Position numbers and translations under genes: made by a program. 64,000 nucleotides of DNA from Solimonas sp041659605 (GTDB taxonomy: Bacteria; Pseudomonadota; Gammaproteobacteria; Nevskiales; Nevskiaceae). This document shows positions 56,693 to 64,000 of this stretch, one piece after another. The stretch is from positions 62,001 to 126,000 of the forward strand of contig JBAZXW010000003.1 of assembly GCA_041659605.1 (NCBI GenBank). Direction: 5' to 3'. Position 1 is the stretch's first letter. Every line of letters starts with the position of its first letter. Under the pieces are notes generated by a model. That model was not told the DNA's origin and ran no database searches. It worked only from the letters and a program-made list of their open reading frames with translations.

Positions 56693-57868
56693 ATGCGAGC
56701 CGTAGGGCGGACCGCGTCCGCCGGCATTCCGTTGTCGCTTTATGTGCATTTTCCGTGGTGCGTCAAGAAATGCCCGTATTGCGATTTCAACTCGCATCCG
56801 TTGCGCGGTGAGGTGCCGGAGACCGAATACGTCGATGCGCTGCTGCGCGACCTCGACTTCGAACTGCAAGGTGAGCGCAGAGACTTGGTCTCCATCTTCA
56901 TGGGCGGCGGCACGCCCAGCCTGTTCTCCGATCGAGCGATCGGTCACCTGCTCGAAGCGGTCAACCAGCGTTTGAATTTCGCGCCGGATATCGAGATCAC
57001 GCTGGAGGCGAATCCCGGTACTGCCGAGGCCGGGCATTTCGCCGGCTATCGCGCCGCCGGCGTCAATCGCCTGTCGATGGGCATCCAGAGCCTCGACGAC
57101 GCCCAACTCAAGCGCCTGGGCCGCATCCATGACCGCCGCGAAGCCTTGCGCGCCTACGATCTGGCGCGCACCGCGGGTTTCGACAACATCAATCTCGACC
57201 TGATGTATGCGCTGCCCGAGCAGACCGTGTCCGCAGCGCTCGCCGACCTGGCGGCGCTGATCGCGCTGCAGCCCGAACACGTGTCCTGGTACCAGCTGAC
57301 GCTGGAACCGAACACCGAGTTCGGCCGGCGCCCGCCGCCGGTGCCGGACAGCGACACGGCGTGGAGCATGCAGGAACAGGGGCAGGCGCAGCTGGTCACG
57401 GCCGGGTATGCGCAGTACGAAGTGTCGGCCTATGCGCGCAATGGCCGTCAGAGCCGCCACAACCGCAATTACTGGGAGTTCGGCGATTACCTGGGGATTG
57501 GCGCGGGCGCGCACGGCAAGCGCACAAATCTCGTGGCCACGGGGGCAAGCATCGCGCGCCGGGCGCGTCACAAGCATCCGAAGACCTATCTGTCGCATGC
57601 CGGCACGGCCACCGCACTGCAGGAGGAGCGGATCGTGCCTTCGGTCGAACTGCCGTTCGAGTTCTTGATGAACGCGCTGCGTCTGCGCGATGGCTTTGCC
57701 GCGACCGAATTCGCATCCCGGACCGGGATCGACTGGGAAGCGCGCATCCCCGGCCTGTCGGCCGCGCGCCAGCGCGGGCTGCTCGACGAAGCGCAGGGGC
57801 GGATCCGCGCCAGCGAACTGGGCTGGCGCCACCTCAACGGCCTGCTTTCGCTGTTCCTGGAAACCTGA
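56693..57868 (+). CDS. hemW: radical SAM haem chaperone HemW
   Basis: 391 aa from ATG 56693, one base after rdgB's stop; a TTG at 56678 would overlap it. The iron-sulfur site is WCVKKCPYCDF (C23, C27, C30), followed by IFMGGGTPSLF, LEANPGTAEAGHFAGYRAAG and GVNRLSMGIQSLDDAQLKRL. HNRNYWEFGDYLGIGAGAHG is the HemW/HemN-like C-terminal hallmark. The family was once annotated as oxygen-independent coproporphyrinogen oxidase; HemW lacks that activity and inserts haem. The family assignment rests on the motif order. Confidence 0.94.
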   Translation: MRAVGRTASAGIPLSLYVHFPWCVKKCPYCDFNSHPLRGEVPETEYVDALLRDLDFELQGERRDLVSIFMGGGTPSLFSDRAIGHLLEAVNQRLNFAPDIEITLEANPGTAEAGHFAGYRAAGVNRLSMGIQSLDDAQLKRLGRIHDRREALRAYDLARTAGFDNINLDLMYALPEQTVSAALADLAALIALQPEHVSWYQLTLEPNTEFGRRPPPVPDSDTAWSMQEQGQAQLVTAGYAQYEVSAYARNGRQSRHNRNYWEFGDYLGIGAGAHGKRTNLVATGASIARRARHKHPKTYLSHAGTATALQEERIVPSVELPFEFLMNALRLRDGFAATEFASRTGIDWEARIPGLSAARQRGLLDEAQGRIRASELGWRHLNGLLSLFLET

Positions 57869-57879
57869 GACCACGTTCC

Positions 57880-58065
57880 ATGCTCGAGGAAGTCACCGTC
57901 ACCTGCCCGGCCTGCTGGGAAGAGATCGTTCTCGAAGTCGATCTCTCGGGCGGTTCGGCCGAATACGCCGAGGATTGCCCGGTCTGCTGCCGCCCGATGA
58001 CCGTGCGGCTGACCGTCGGCGAGGGTGGCGAGTTCACCGTGGACGTCGCTCCCGAGTCGGACTGA
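57880..58065 (+). CDS. CPxCG-type cysteine-rich zinc-binding protein
   Basis: 61 aa. Two cysteine pairs, TCPACWEE (C9, C12) and DCPVCCRPM (C33, C36), form a compact zinc-ribbon-like fold of the CPXCG family. Function unassigned in general. It starts 11 nt after hemW, so it is probably the fourth gene of the rph operon. Confidence 0.85.
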   Translation: MLEEVTVTCPACWEEIVLEVDLSGGSAEYAEDCPVCCRPMTVRLTVGEGGEFTVDVAPESD

Positions 58066-58145
58066 GCCGCCCTTGCGCGGGCGGGCTCAGTTCATTAGAA
58101 TTTGCGCCCTTTCGCGTTTTGCGATCTCGCTTTATTGGTGCTCCG

Positions 58146-58361
58146 ATGAAAGAAGGCATCCACCCGAACTACAAGGAAGTGGCCGTCAAGTGCAGCTGCG
58201 GCAACGCGTTCACGACGCGTTCCGCCGTCACCAAGGACGTGCTGATGGTCGAAGTCTGCTCCGCCTGCCACCCGTTCTATACGGGCAAGCAGAAGGTGAC
58301 GGACGTGGGCGGCCGCGTCGACAAGTTCAAGAAGCGTTATGGCAGCAAGGCTGCGGCCTGA
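58146..58361 (+). CDS. rpmE: 50S ribosomal protein L31
   Basis: 71 aa, standard RpmE. KEGIHPNYKEVAVKCSCGNA and VEVCSACHPFYTGKQKVTDV are the family core. C16, C18, C38 and C41 form the zinc site, so this is the zinc-containing (C+) form. A strong terminator follows. Confidence 0.98.
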   Translation: MKEGIHPNYKEVAVKCSCGNAFTTRSAVTKDVLMVEVCSACHPFYTGKQKVTDVGGRVDKFKKRYGSKAAA

Positions 58362-58381
58362 GACTTTCTGGTCCGCTGTCC

Positions 58382-58415
58382 GCAAGGCCGCGCTCTAGCG
58401 CGGCCTTGCTGTTTT
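58382..58415 (+). terminator. rho-independent terminator after rpmE
   Basis: GCAAGGCCGCGCT (58382-58394) pairs perfectly with AGCGCGGCCTTGC (58397-58409), leaving a tiny loop, followed by TGTTTT. It lies 21 bp after the rpmE stop. Confidence 0.92.
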
Positions 58416-58495
58416 AGGGGCTCGCAGGCAAGATGCCGCCCCCTTGAGCGGCCAGCTCGGCCGCTCGCGCAACCAGGCAGAAGGCACTGCGCACG

Positions 58496-59752
58496 ATGAC
58501 CGCCACGCTCAAGCAGGCGGCGCTCGACTATCACGAGCGGCCGCACCCCGGAAAACTCGGCATCGCCATCACCAAGCCGGTGGCAGGTCCCGCCGATCTC
58601 TCTCTTGCTTACACCCCCGGCGTCGCCGAGCCGGTGCTGGCCATCCAGGAACGCCCGGACGACGCCTATCGCTATACCGCCAAGGGCAATCTCGTCGCGG
58701 TGATCTCCAACGGCACCGCGGTGCTGGGACTGGGCGACTGCGGCGCGCTGGCGTCGAAACCGGTGATGGAAGGCAAGGCGGTGCTGTTCAAGAAGTTCGC
58801 CGACATCGACGTCTTCGACATCGAGATCGACGCGAAGGATCCCAAGGACATCATCGACACCGTCGCGCGCATCGCGCCGACCTTCGGCGGCATCAATCTC
58901 GAAGACATCGCCGCACCAGCCTGCTTCGAGATCGAGGAGGAGCTGATCCGCCGCTGCGACATCCCGGTGTTCCATGACGACCAGCACGGCACCGCGATCG
59001 TGATGGGCGCGGCGCTGCTCAATGCGCTGGAACTACAGGGAAAGAAGATCGAGGACGCGCGCATCGTCTGCCTCGGCGCCGGTGCCGCCGGCATCGCCTC
59101 GATGCGCCTGGCGGTCGAGCTCGGCGCGAAGCGCGAGAACATGTGGCTGGTGGATCGCAAGGGCGTGATCCACAACGCGCGCGAGGACTACATCACGCTC
59201 AACAAGGAGAAGCGCGAATTTGCCGGCCCGCCCAGCGAACGGCGCACGCTGGCCGGCGCGCTGGCCGGCGCCGACGTCTTCATCGGCGTGTCCGGCCCGG
59301 GGCTGATGAAGCCGGAATGGCTGATGCTGATGAACGAGCGCCCGATCGTGTTCGCGCTGTCGAACCCGGTGCCGGAGATCCTGCCGGAAGCGGCATGGAA
59401 CGTGCGGAAAGATCTGATCATGGCGACCGGCCGCAGCGACTATCCGAACCAGGTCAACAACGTGCTGTGCTTCCCGTTCCTGTTCCGCGGGGCACTGGAC
59501 GTGCGCGCGCGCCTGATCAACCGCGAGATGAAAGTCGCCGCGGTGCGGGCGCTGGCGGCACTGGCGCGCGAACCGGTGCCGGCGACGATGCTGGAAGCCT
59601 ACGGGCAAAAATCGCTATCCTTCGGCCCGGAATACATCATTCCCAAGCCGCTCGATCCCCGCCTGCGCGATTGCGTCGCGCCCGCGGTGGCCCGCGCGGC
59701 CGTTGCCAGCGGCGCCGCACGGCAGCCGTATCCGCCGCATTATCCGAGTTGA
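58496..59752 (+). CDS. maeB: malic enzyme, NADP-type without PTA domain
   Basis: 418 aa, the catalytic half only; the phosphotransacetylase-like tail of long MaeB proteins is absent. LAYTPGVAEPVLAIQ, LFKKFADIDVFDIEID (Lys and metal Asp), PVFHDDQHGTAIVMGAALLN and the cofactor loop CLGAGAAGIASMRLAV are present. It decarboxylates malate to pyruvate with NAD(P)+. The LGAGAAG loop fits dinucleotide binding; NADP preference cannot be judged. It lies between rpmE and gltA, a neighbourhood partly shared with pseudomonads. Confidence 0.95.
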   Translation: MTATLKQAALDYHERPHPGKLGIAITKPVAGPADLSLAYTPGVAEPVLAIQERPDDAYRYTAKGNLVAVISNGTAVLGLGDCGALASKPVMEGKAVLFKKFADIDVFDIEIDAKDPKDIIDTVARIAPTFGGINLEDIAAPACFEIEEELIRRCDIPVFHDDQHGTAIVMGAALLNALELQGKKIEDARIVCLGAGAAGIASMRLAVELGAKRENMWLVDRKGVIHNAREDYITLNKEKREFAGPPSERRTLAGALAGADVFIGVSGPGLMKPEWLMLMNERPIVFALSNPVPEILPEAAWNVRKDLIMATGRSDYPNQVNNVLCFPFLFRGALDVRARLINREMKVAAVRALAALAREPVPATMLEAYGQKSLSFGPEYIIPKPLDPRLRDCVAPAVARAAVASGAARQPYPPHYPS

Positions 59753-59777
59753 GGGCCCCCAACGTGAGGAAATCCCC

Positions 59778-61073
59778 ATGAGCACGCCCAGCTACAGCCT
59801 GGTCAACAACGCCAACGGCGAGAAGATCGACCTGCCGGCGATCACCGGCACCCTCGGCCCTGCGGGCCTGGACGTCGGCAAGGTCTACGACAAACTCGAC
59901 GTGTTCACCTACGACCCCGGCTTCACGTCGACCTGTTCGACCAAGAGCGCGATCACCTACATCGACGGCGACGCCGGCGTGCTGCTGTATCGCGGCTACC
60001 CGGTGGCGCAACTGGCCGAGCACTGCAGCTTCATCGAAGTCGCCTACCTGATCCTCAACGGCGAGCTGCCGAATGCCAAGCAGCTGACCGACTTCGATCA
60101 GACGATCCGCCGGCATACGATGATCAACGAGAACCTCAAGGGGTTCTTCCAGGGCTTCAACTACGACGCGCACCCGATGGCCATGCTCACCGGCGTCGTC
60201 GGATCGCTGTCGGCGTTCTATCACGACACCACCAACAACAAGGACGCGCGCCACCGCGAGATCTTCGCGCACCGCATGATCGCGAAGATTCCGACGATCG
60301 CCGCGGCGGCCTACAAGAAGTACTACGGCCAGCCCTACGTCTACCCGCAGAACCATCTCGACTACTGCAGCAATCTGCTGCACATGATGTTCGCGGTGCC
60401 GGCCGAACCGCACAAGGTCGATCCGATCGCAGCCAAGGCTCTGGACGTGCTGTTCATCCTCCACGCCGACCACGAGCAGAACGCCTCGACCTCGACGGTG
60501 CGCATGGCCGGCTCCACCGGCACCAACCCCTACGCCGCGATCGCCTCGGGCATCGCCGCGCTGTGGGGGCCGGCGCACGGCGGCGCCAACGAGGCCGTGC
60601 TCAAGATGCTCAACGAGATCGGCGACGTGTCCAAGGTCCAGGGCTTCATGAACAAGGTCAAGGACAAGCAGTCGGGCGTGCGCCTGATGGGCTTCGGCCA
60701 CCGCGTCTACAAGAACTTCGACCCGCGCGCGACGATCATCCGCGACCAGTGCCACAAGGTGCTCAAGCACATGGGCAAGGAAAACGATCCGCAGCTCGAA
60801 CTGGCGATGAAGCTCGAAGAGATCGCGCTGTCGGACGACTACTTCAAGGAGCGCAAGCTGTATCCGAACGTCGACTTCTACTCGGGCATCATCTACAAGG
60901 CGCTCGGCATCCCGGTGAACATGTTCACGCCGATGTTCGCGATCGCGCGCACCGTCGGCTGGGCGGCGCACTGGATCGAGATGGTCGCCGACCCGACGAT
61001 GCGCATCGCGCGCCCGCGCCAGGTCTACACCGGCGCCGCCGAACGCAACGTCGTCGTGCTCGACAAGCGCTGA
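59778..61073 (+). CDS. gltA: citrate synthase
   Basis: 431 aa from ATG 59778 with GAGGA upstream. Type II (NADH-regulated, hexameric) citrate synthase features: DPGFTSTCSTKSAITYIDGD at the N-terminus and catalytic residues in GPAHGGANEAVLKML (His), FGHRVYKNFDPRA (His) and YPNVDFYSGI (Asp). It condenses oxaloacetate with acetyl-CoA, 25 nt after maeB, so the malate-consuming and TCA-entry genes may be cotranscribed. Confidence 0.98.
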   Translation: MSTPSYSLVNNANGEKIDLPAITGTLGPAGLDVGKVYDKLDVFTYDPGFTSTCSTKSAITYIDGDAGVLLYRGYPVAQLAEHCSFIEVAYLILNGELPNAKQLTDFDQTIRRHTMINENLKGFFQGFNYDAHPMAMLTGVVGSLSAFYHDTTNNKDARHREIFAHRMIAKIPTIAAAAYKKYYGQPYVYPQNHLDYCSNLLHMMFAVPAEPHKVDPIAAKALDVLFILHADHEQNASTSTVRMAGSTGTNPYAAIASGIAALWGPAHGGANEAVLKMLNEIGDVSKVQGFMNKVKDKQSGVRLMGFGHRVYKNFDPRATIIRDQCHKVLKHMGKENDPQLELAMKLEEIALSDDYFKERKLYPNVDFYSGIIYKALGIPVNMFTPMFAIARTVGWAAHWIEMVADPTMRIARPRQVYTGAAERNVVVLDKR

Positions 61074-61090
61074 TCTTCCGTGTTGTGTCG

Positions 61091-61116
61091 CAAGGCCCTC
61101 CCATCGGAGGGCCTTG
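61091..61116. terminator. terminator after gltA
   Basis: CAAGGCCCTCC (61091-61101) pairs with GGAGGGCCTTG (61106-61116) over a 4-base loop, followed by TCGTTTG. It separates gltA from the convergent gene at 61134-61724 and could act on both strands. Confidence 0.85.
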
Positions 61117-61133
61117 TCGTTTGGGCGGCTGGC

Positions 61134-61724
61134 TCAGATTGACGCGGCGAGCCGCTCGACCTCGGCCAGATCGGCGCGCCGGAACGGCTTGCCGTCGAGC
61201 GGATTGATCGGCGCGCGGCGCAGCTCGTCGGGCGCGAACACCGCGGCATCGACACCTTCACCGTCGATGTCGAAGCGCAGCAGCGGCACCGTATGCTCGC
61301 GGCGACCGCCATAGCGGTAACTGCGCTCGCCCGGCTCGAAGGGGATGCCGCGATTGAGCAGGTCGATATCGACCGCTTCGGCCGAATCGGCGAAGAGATG
61401 CAGCTGTATCCGATTGGCCGCGGTGACCGCGCCGCTGAGCGTCGCGCCGACCAGGCGCGGCGTGTAGACCGCCAGCAGCCGCAGTGCGACGACCGCGGTC
61501 TTGCGCATGCGCTGCAGACGCTCGCGGTACTCGTCGCCGCCAAAGAGGTGCAGATAATCGAGCACGGCGGCGTGCACCGAGGCATTGTCCGGCAGCCCGG
61601 CCTGCGGCGGCAGCCCGAGCTGCCGCGCCGCACGGCGCTTGGCCTGGCCGTAGTCGGTCACCAGATCGACGCAGACGATGCGTGCGGCTTCCTCGACGAG
61701 ACCGGAATGGTTGTGCTGGCTCAC
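61134..61724 (-). CDS. conserved hypothetical protein next to PBP1A
   Basis: 196 aa, no signal peptide or membrane helix. VCVDLVTDYGQAKRRAARQL, GLPDNASVHAAVLDYLHLFG and VVALRLLAVYTPRLVGATLS suggest a helical core followed by a strand-rich C-terminus with LNRGIPFEPGERSYRYGG. It is often found close to ponA/mrcA in gammaproteobacteria; function not assigned. It lies 31 bp after the PBP1A stop on the same strand, so it could be translated from that transcript. Confidence 0.65.
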   Translation of the reverse strand: MSQHNHSGLVEEAARIVCVDLVTDYGQAKRRAARQLGLPPQAGLPDNASVHAAVLDYLHLFGGDEYRERLQRMRKTAVVALRLLAVYTPRLVGATLSGAVTAANRIQLHLFADSAEAVDIDLLNRGIPFEPGERSYRYGGRREHTVPLLRFDIDGEGVDAAVFAPDELRRAPINPLDGKPFRRADLAEVERLAASI

Positions 61725-61754
61725 GTCCGCAAGCTCATCTCGTCGTTCGAGACA

Positions 61755-64000
61755 TCAATACAGATCTTGCAGGCCTTCGGTCTCGTCGCGGCGCCGCGTG
61801 CCGGCGTCGTCGGCTTCGGGAATGCGGTCCTGCGGCACGATCTCGAAGATCGCGGCCGGATCGCCGGACGCGGCGAGGCGGCCGCTGTTCGGATTGATGC
61901 GCACCTCGACCAATCCCGGCGGACGCGGCAGCGTCTCTTCAGGCAGGTCCTTGAGCGCAACGCGCATGAAATCCATCCACGCCGGCAAGGCCGCGCGGCC
62001 GCCGACTTCGCCGCGACCCAGCGGCGTCGGCTGGTCGAAGCCGACCCAGGCGATCGCAACCAGGTGCTTCTGGAAGCCGTTGAACCAGGCATCGGTTTCG
62101 TCGTTGGTGGTCCCCGTCTTACCAGCCAGATCGTTGCGTCCGAGCTGGGCAACCTTGGCCGCGGTACCGCGCACGGTGACGTCGTGCATGACGTCGGTGA
62201 TCAGCCAGATCGTCTTCGGATCGACCGCGCGAGGCGCCTGCGTCGGATCGGGCGGCGGCGGTTCCGGCGTCGGTGCAGGCAGCGCGTCCAGCGTTGCGCC
62301 GGCCACGGCCGGCAGCGGCTGGCTGCATTCGGGACAGGCGCGCCGGGGCTGGGTCTCGAACACGATCTGACCGCTGCTGTCGCGGATTTCGCGGATGAAG
62401 TAAGGATCGATCAGAAATCCGCCGTTGGCGATCGTCGAATAGCCGCGCGCCAGCTCCAGCGGCGTGAACACGGCGCTGCCCAGCGCCATCGTCAGATCCT
62501 GCGGCAGGCGGTCCTGGGGCAAGCCGAAGCGCGGCACGAAATCGCGCGCCGTGGCGATGCCGATGGACTGCAGAAGTCGGATCGAGACCAGGTTGCGCGA
62601 CTGCACCAGCGCTTCGCGCAGGCGCATCGGCCCCTGGATGTCGCCGCCGTAGTTCTCCGGACGCCAGTTCGATTCGAGCCGGGGATCGTCGAAGACCACC
62701 GGCGCATCGAGCACCATCGAGGCCGGCGTGAACCCGTTCTCCAGCGCGGCCGAATACAAGAAAGGTTTGAAGCCCGATCCCGCCTGCCGGCGCGCCTGGA
62801 TCGCGCGGTTGAACTTGCCGGCGAAGAAATCGAAGCCGCCGACCAGCGACTCCACCGCACCGTCCGTCGGATCGAGGGCCACCAGCGCGCCCTGCACCTC
62901 GGGAACCTGCACGAAGCGGACGCCCTCGGGGGTCGTCTGCAGGCGCACGATCTCGCCCGGCTGCAAGGGATTCTTCTCGACGGACAGCTTCGCCCACTCG
63001 AAGGCCGGCTTGGCCAGCGCCACCGGACCGCGCTGCGTCAGCACGGACAGACGATCGGCGCGGAACTCGGTGACGATCGCCGGCTCCAGTCCGCCAACTG
63101 TAGTCAGCCGATCGAAAACCTGCGCCAGCTCGCGCTCGCGGCCCGGCTGCAGCAGCGCCACTTCGACGCGGCTTTCCGGTCCACGCCAGCCGTGCCGCTG
63201 GTCGTATTCCAGCAAAGCGCTGCGCAGTGCCGTGTTGGCCGCGAGCTGGCGCGCGGAATCGATGGTCGTGGTGACGCTGAAGCCGCGGCTGTAGGCGTCC
63301 TCGCCGTACTTCGCGACCAGCTCGGCGCGCACCATCTCGGCGATGTAGTCGGCCTCGACGTCCACCTTGGCGCGATAGGGCCGGACCACGACCGGTTCGG
63401 CAACCGCCGCCTGGTATTCCTCCGCCGTCAGGCTACCCAGTTCGCGCATGCGGCGCAGCACGTAGTCGCGCCGCGCCTGCGCACGTTCTGCACTGGCCAC
63501 CGGATTGTCGCGGGACGGCGCCTTCGGCAGGCCGGCGATGACCGCCATCTCGCCCAGCGTCAGCGCGCCGATGTCCTTGTCGAAGTACACCAGTGCCGCC
63601 GCGCCGACGCCGTAGGCACGTTCGCCGAGGAAGATCTTGTTGAGGTACAGCTCAAGAATCTCCTCCTTGCTCAGCTCGCGCTCCATGCGCAGCGCCAGCA
63701 GGATTTCCTTGAACTTGCGCGTGAAGGTGCGTTCGCTCGACAGGAACACGTTGCGCGCGAGCTGCATCGTGATCGTACTGCCGCCCTGGTTTTTTTCACC
63801 GGTCGCCGCGTACTTGAGCGCGGCACGCAGCAGGCCCTGCCAGTCGATGCCCGGGTGCTGGAAGAAGCGATCGTCCTCCGCGGCGAGGAAGGCCTGGATC
63901 AACTGCGGCGGCAGATTCCGGTACTGGACCAGCGCGCGCCGTTCCGCGCCGAATTCGCCGATGAGTCGACCGTCGCGGCTGAGGATACGCAAGGGCACCG
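61755..64000 (-). CDS. mrcA: penicillin-binding protein 1A (5' end outside window)
   Basis: 747 residues seen; the N-terminal cytoplasmic and membrane part is cut by the window's right edge. The glycosyltransferase domain (GT51) has EDDRFFQHPGIDWQG, GGSTITMQLARNVFL and ERELSKEEILELYLNKIFLG. An OB-like insert follows (about 300-390), then the transpeptidase with SGFKPF (S-x-x-K), VQSRNLVS (SxN) and LAGKTGTTND (KTG). It polymerises and cross-links peptidoglycan at the periplasmic face. Confidence 0.97.
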   Translation of the reverse strand, partial: VPLRILSRDGRLIGEFGAERRALVQYRNLPPQLIQAFLAAEDDRFFQHPGIDWQGLLRAALKYAATGEKNQGGSTITMQLARNVFLSSERTFTRKFKEILLALRMERELSKEEILELYLNKIFLGERAYGVGAAALVYFDKDIGALTLGEMAVIAGLPKAPSRDNPVASAERAQARRDYVLRRMRELGSLTAEEYQAAVAEPVVVRPYRAKVDVEADYIAEMVRAELVAKYGEDAYSRGFSVTTTIDSARQLAANTALRSALLEYDQRHGWRGPESRVEVALLQPGRERELAQVFDRLTTVGGLEPAIVTEFRADRLSVLTQRGPVALAKPAFEWAKLSVEKNPLQPGEIVRLQTTPEGVRFVQVPEVQGALVALDPTDGAVESLVGGFDFFAGKFNRAIQARRQAGSGFKPFLYSAALENGFTPASMVLDAPVVFDDPRLESNWRPENYGGDIQGPMRLREALVQSRNLVSIRLLQSIGIATARDFVPRFGLPQDRLPQDLTMALGSAVFTPLELARGYSTIANGGFLIDPYFIREIRDSSGQIVFETQPRRACPECSQPLPAVAGATLDALPAPTPEPPPPDPTQAPRAVDPKTIWLITDVMHDVTVRGTAAKVAQLGRNDLAGKTGTTNDETDAWFNGFQKHLVAIAWVGFDQPTPLGRGEVGGRAALPAWMDFMRVALKDLPEETLPRPPGLVEVRINPNSGRLAASGDPAAIFEIVPQDRIPEADDAGTRRRDETEGLQDLY

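Noticed and set aside
1..64000. tRNA, rRNA, CRISPR, prophage or IS elements
   Set aside because: I found no cloverleaf, no regularly spaced short direct repeats, no transposase or integrase and no phage structural genes. A covariance-model scan would be needed to exclude small RNAs.

Overview
The window is GC-rich, densely coded Gram-negative DNA without rRNA, tRNA, phage or transposase genes. Outer-membrane beta-barrels, RNase PH, HemW, SufE, an AroG-type DAHP synthase and the gene order rpmE, maeB, gltA, mrcA point to a Gammaproteobacterium. The fatty acyl-CoA reductase, RND/LolA-like/barrel module and long palindromic repeats suggest the Xanthomonadales/Nevskiales neighbourhood. This placement is inference; no marker here fixes the genus.

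Layout. (1) 1-13.6 kb: a CoA-thioester catabolic cluster in divergent operons (acyl-CoA dehydrogenase, cupin, thiolase, FadB-like multifunctional enzyme, SDR, two acyl-CoA ligases, a MaoC-type hydratase pair, an odd crotonase, a hydroxyacid dehydrogenase, a CMD-family protein and a DUF3089 hydrolase). Three divergent intergenic regions share a palindromic operator-like motif, TTAGGYRCC(G/T)(T/A)A, so this is probably one regulon; its regulator is not recognisable in the window. (2) 13.7-19.4 kb: an orphan LuxR-type HTH protein, then a TetR regulator with its own operator, an RND exporter, a LolA-like protein and a beta-barrel. (3) 19.5-29.4 kb: GST, two outer-membrane proteins, DAHP synthase, a lipoprotein, an acyltransferase, a run of small accessory genes and a subtilisin-like protease. 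(4) 29.5-33.2 kb: ECF sigma factor, anti-sigma factor, OprO/P-like porin and a DUF4097-like lipoprotein.

(5) 33.2-42.7 kb: a seven-gene minus-strand cluster of three c-type cytochrome-like proteins, two membrane proteins, an SDR and a two-domain fatty acyl-CoA reductase. It is the most unusual block in the window. (6) 42.7-47.9 kb: HIT protein, NAD(P)-binding protein, PPK2, hemolysin III-like protein, NfeD/SPFH pair, SufE. (7) 48.0-55.2 kb: a signalling block with two REC-EAL proteins (one degenerate, one intact) facing an operon of a PstS-like protein, a porin and a hybrid histidine kinase. (8) 55.4-64.0 kb: housekeeping genes rph, rdgB, hemW, rpmE, maeB, gltA and the truncated mrcA.

By eye, codon third positions are almost always G/C from about 14.2 kb onward, but more mixed in 1-14 kb and around 25.5-28 kb, so those two stretches may have been acquired. 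No intergenic gap exceeds 300 bases.
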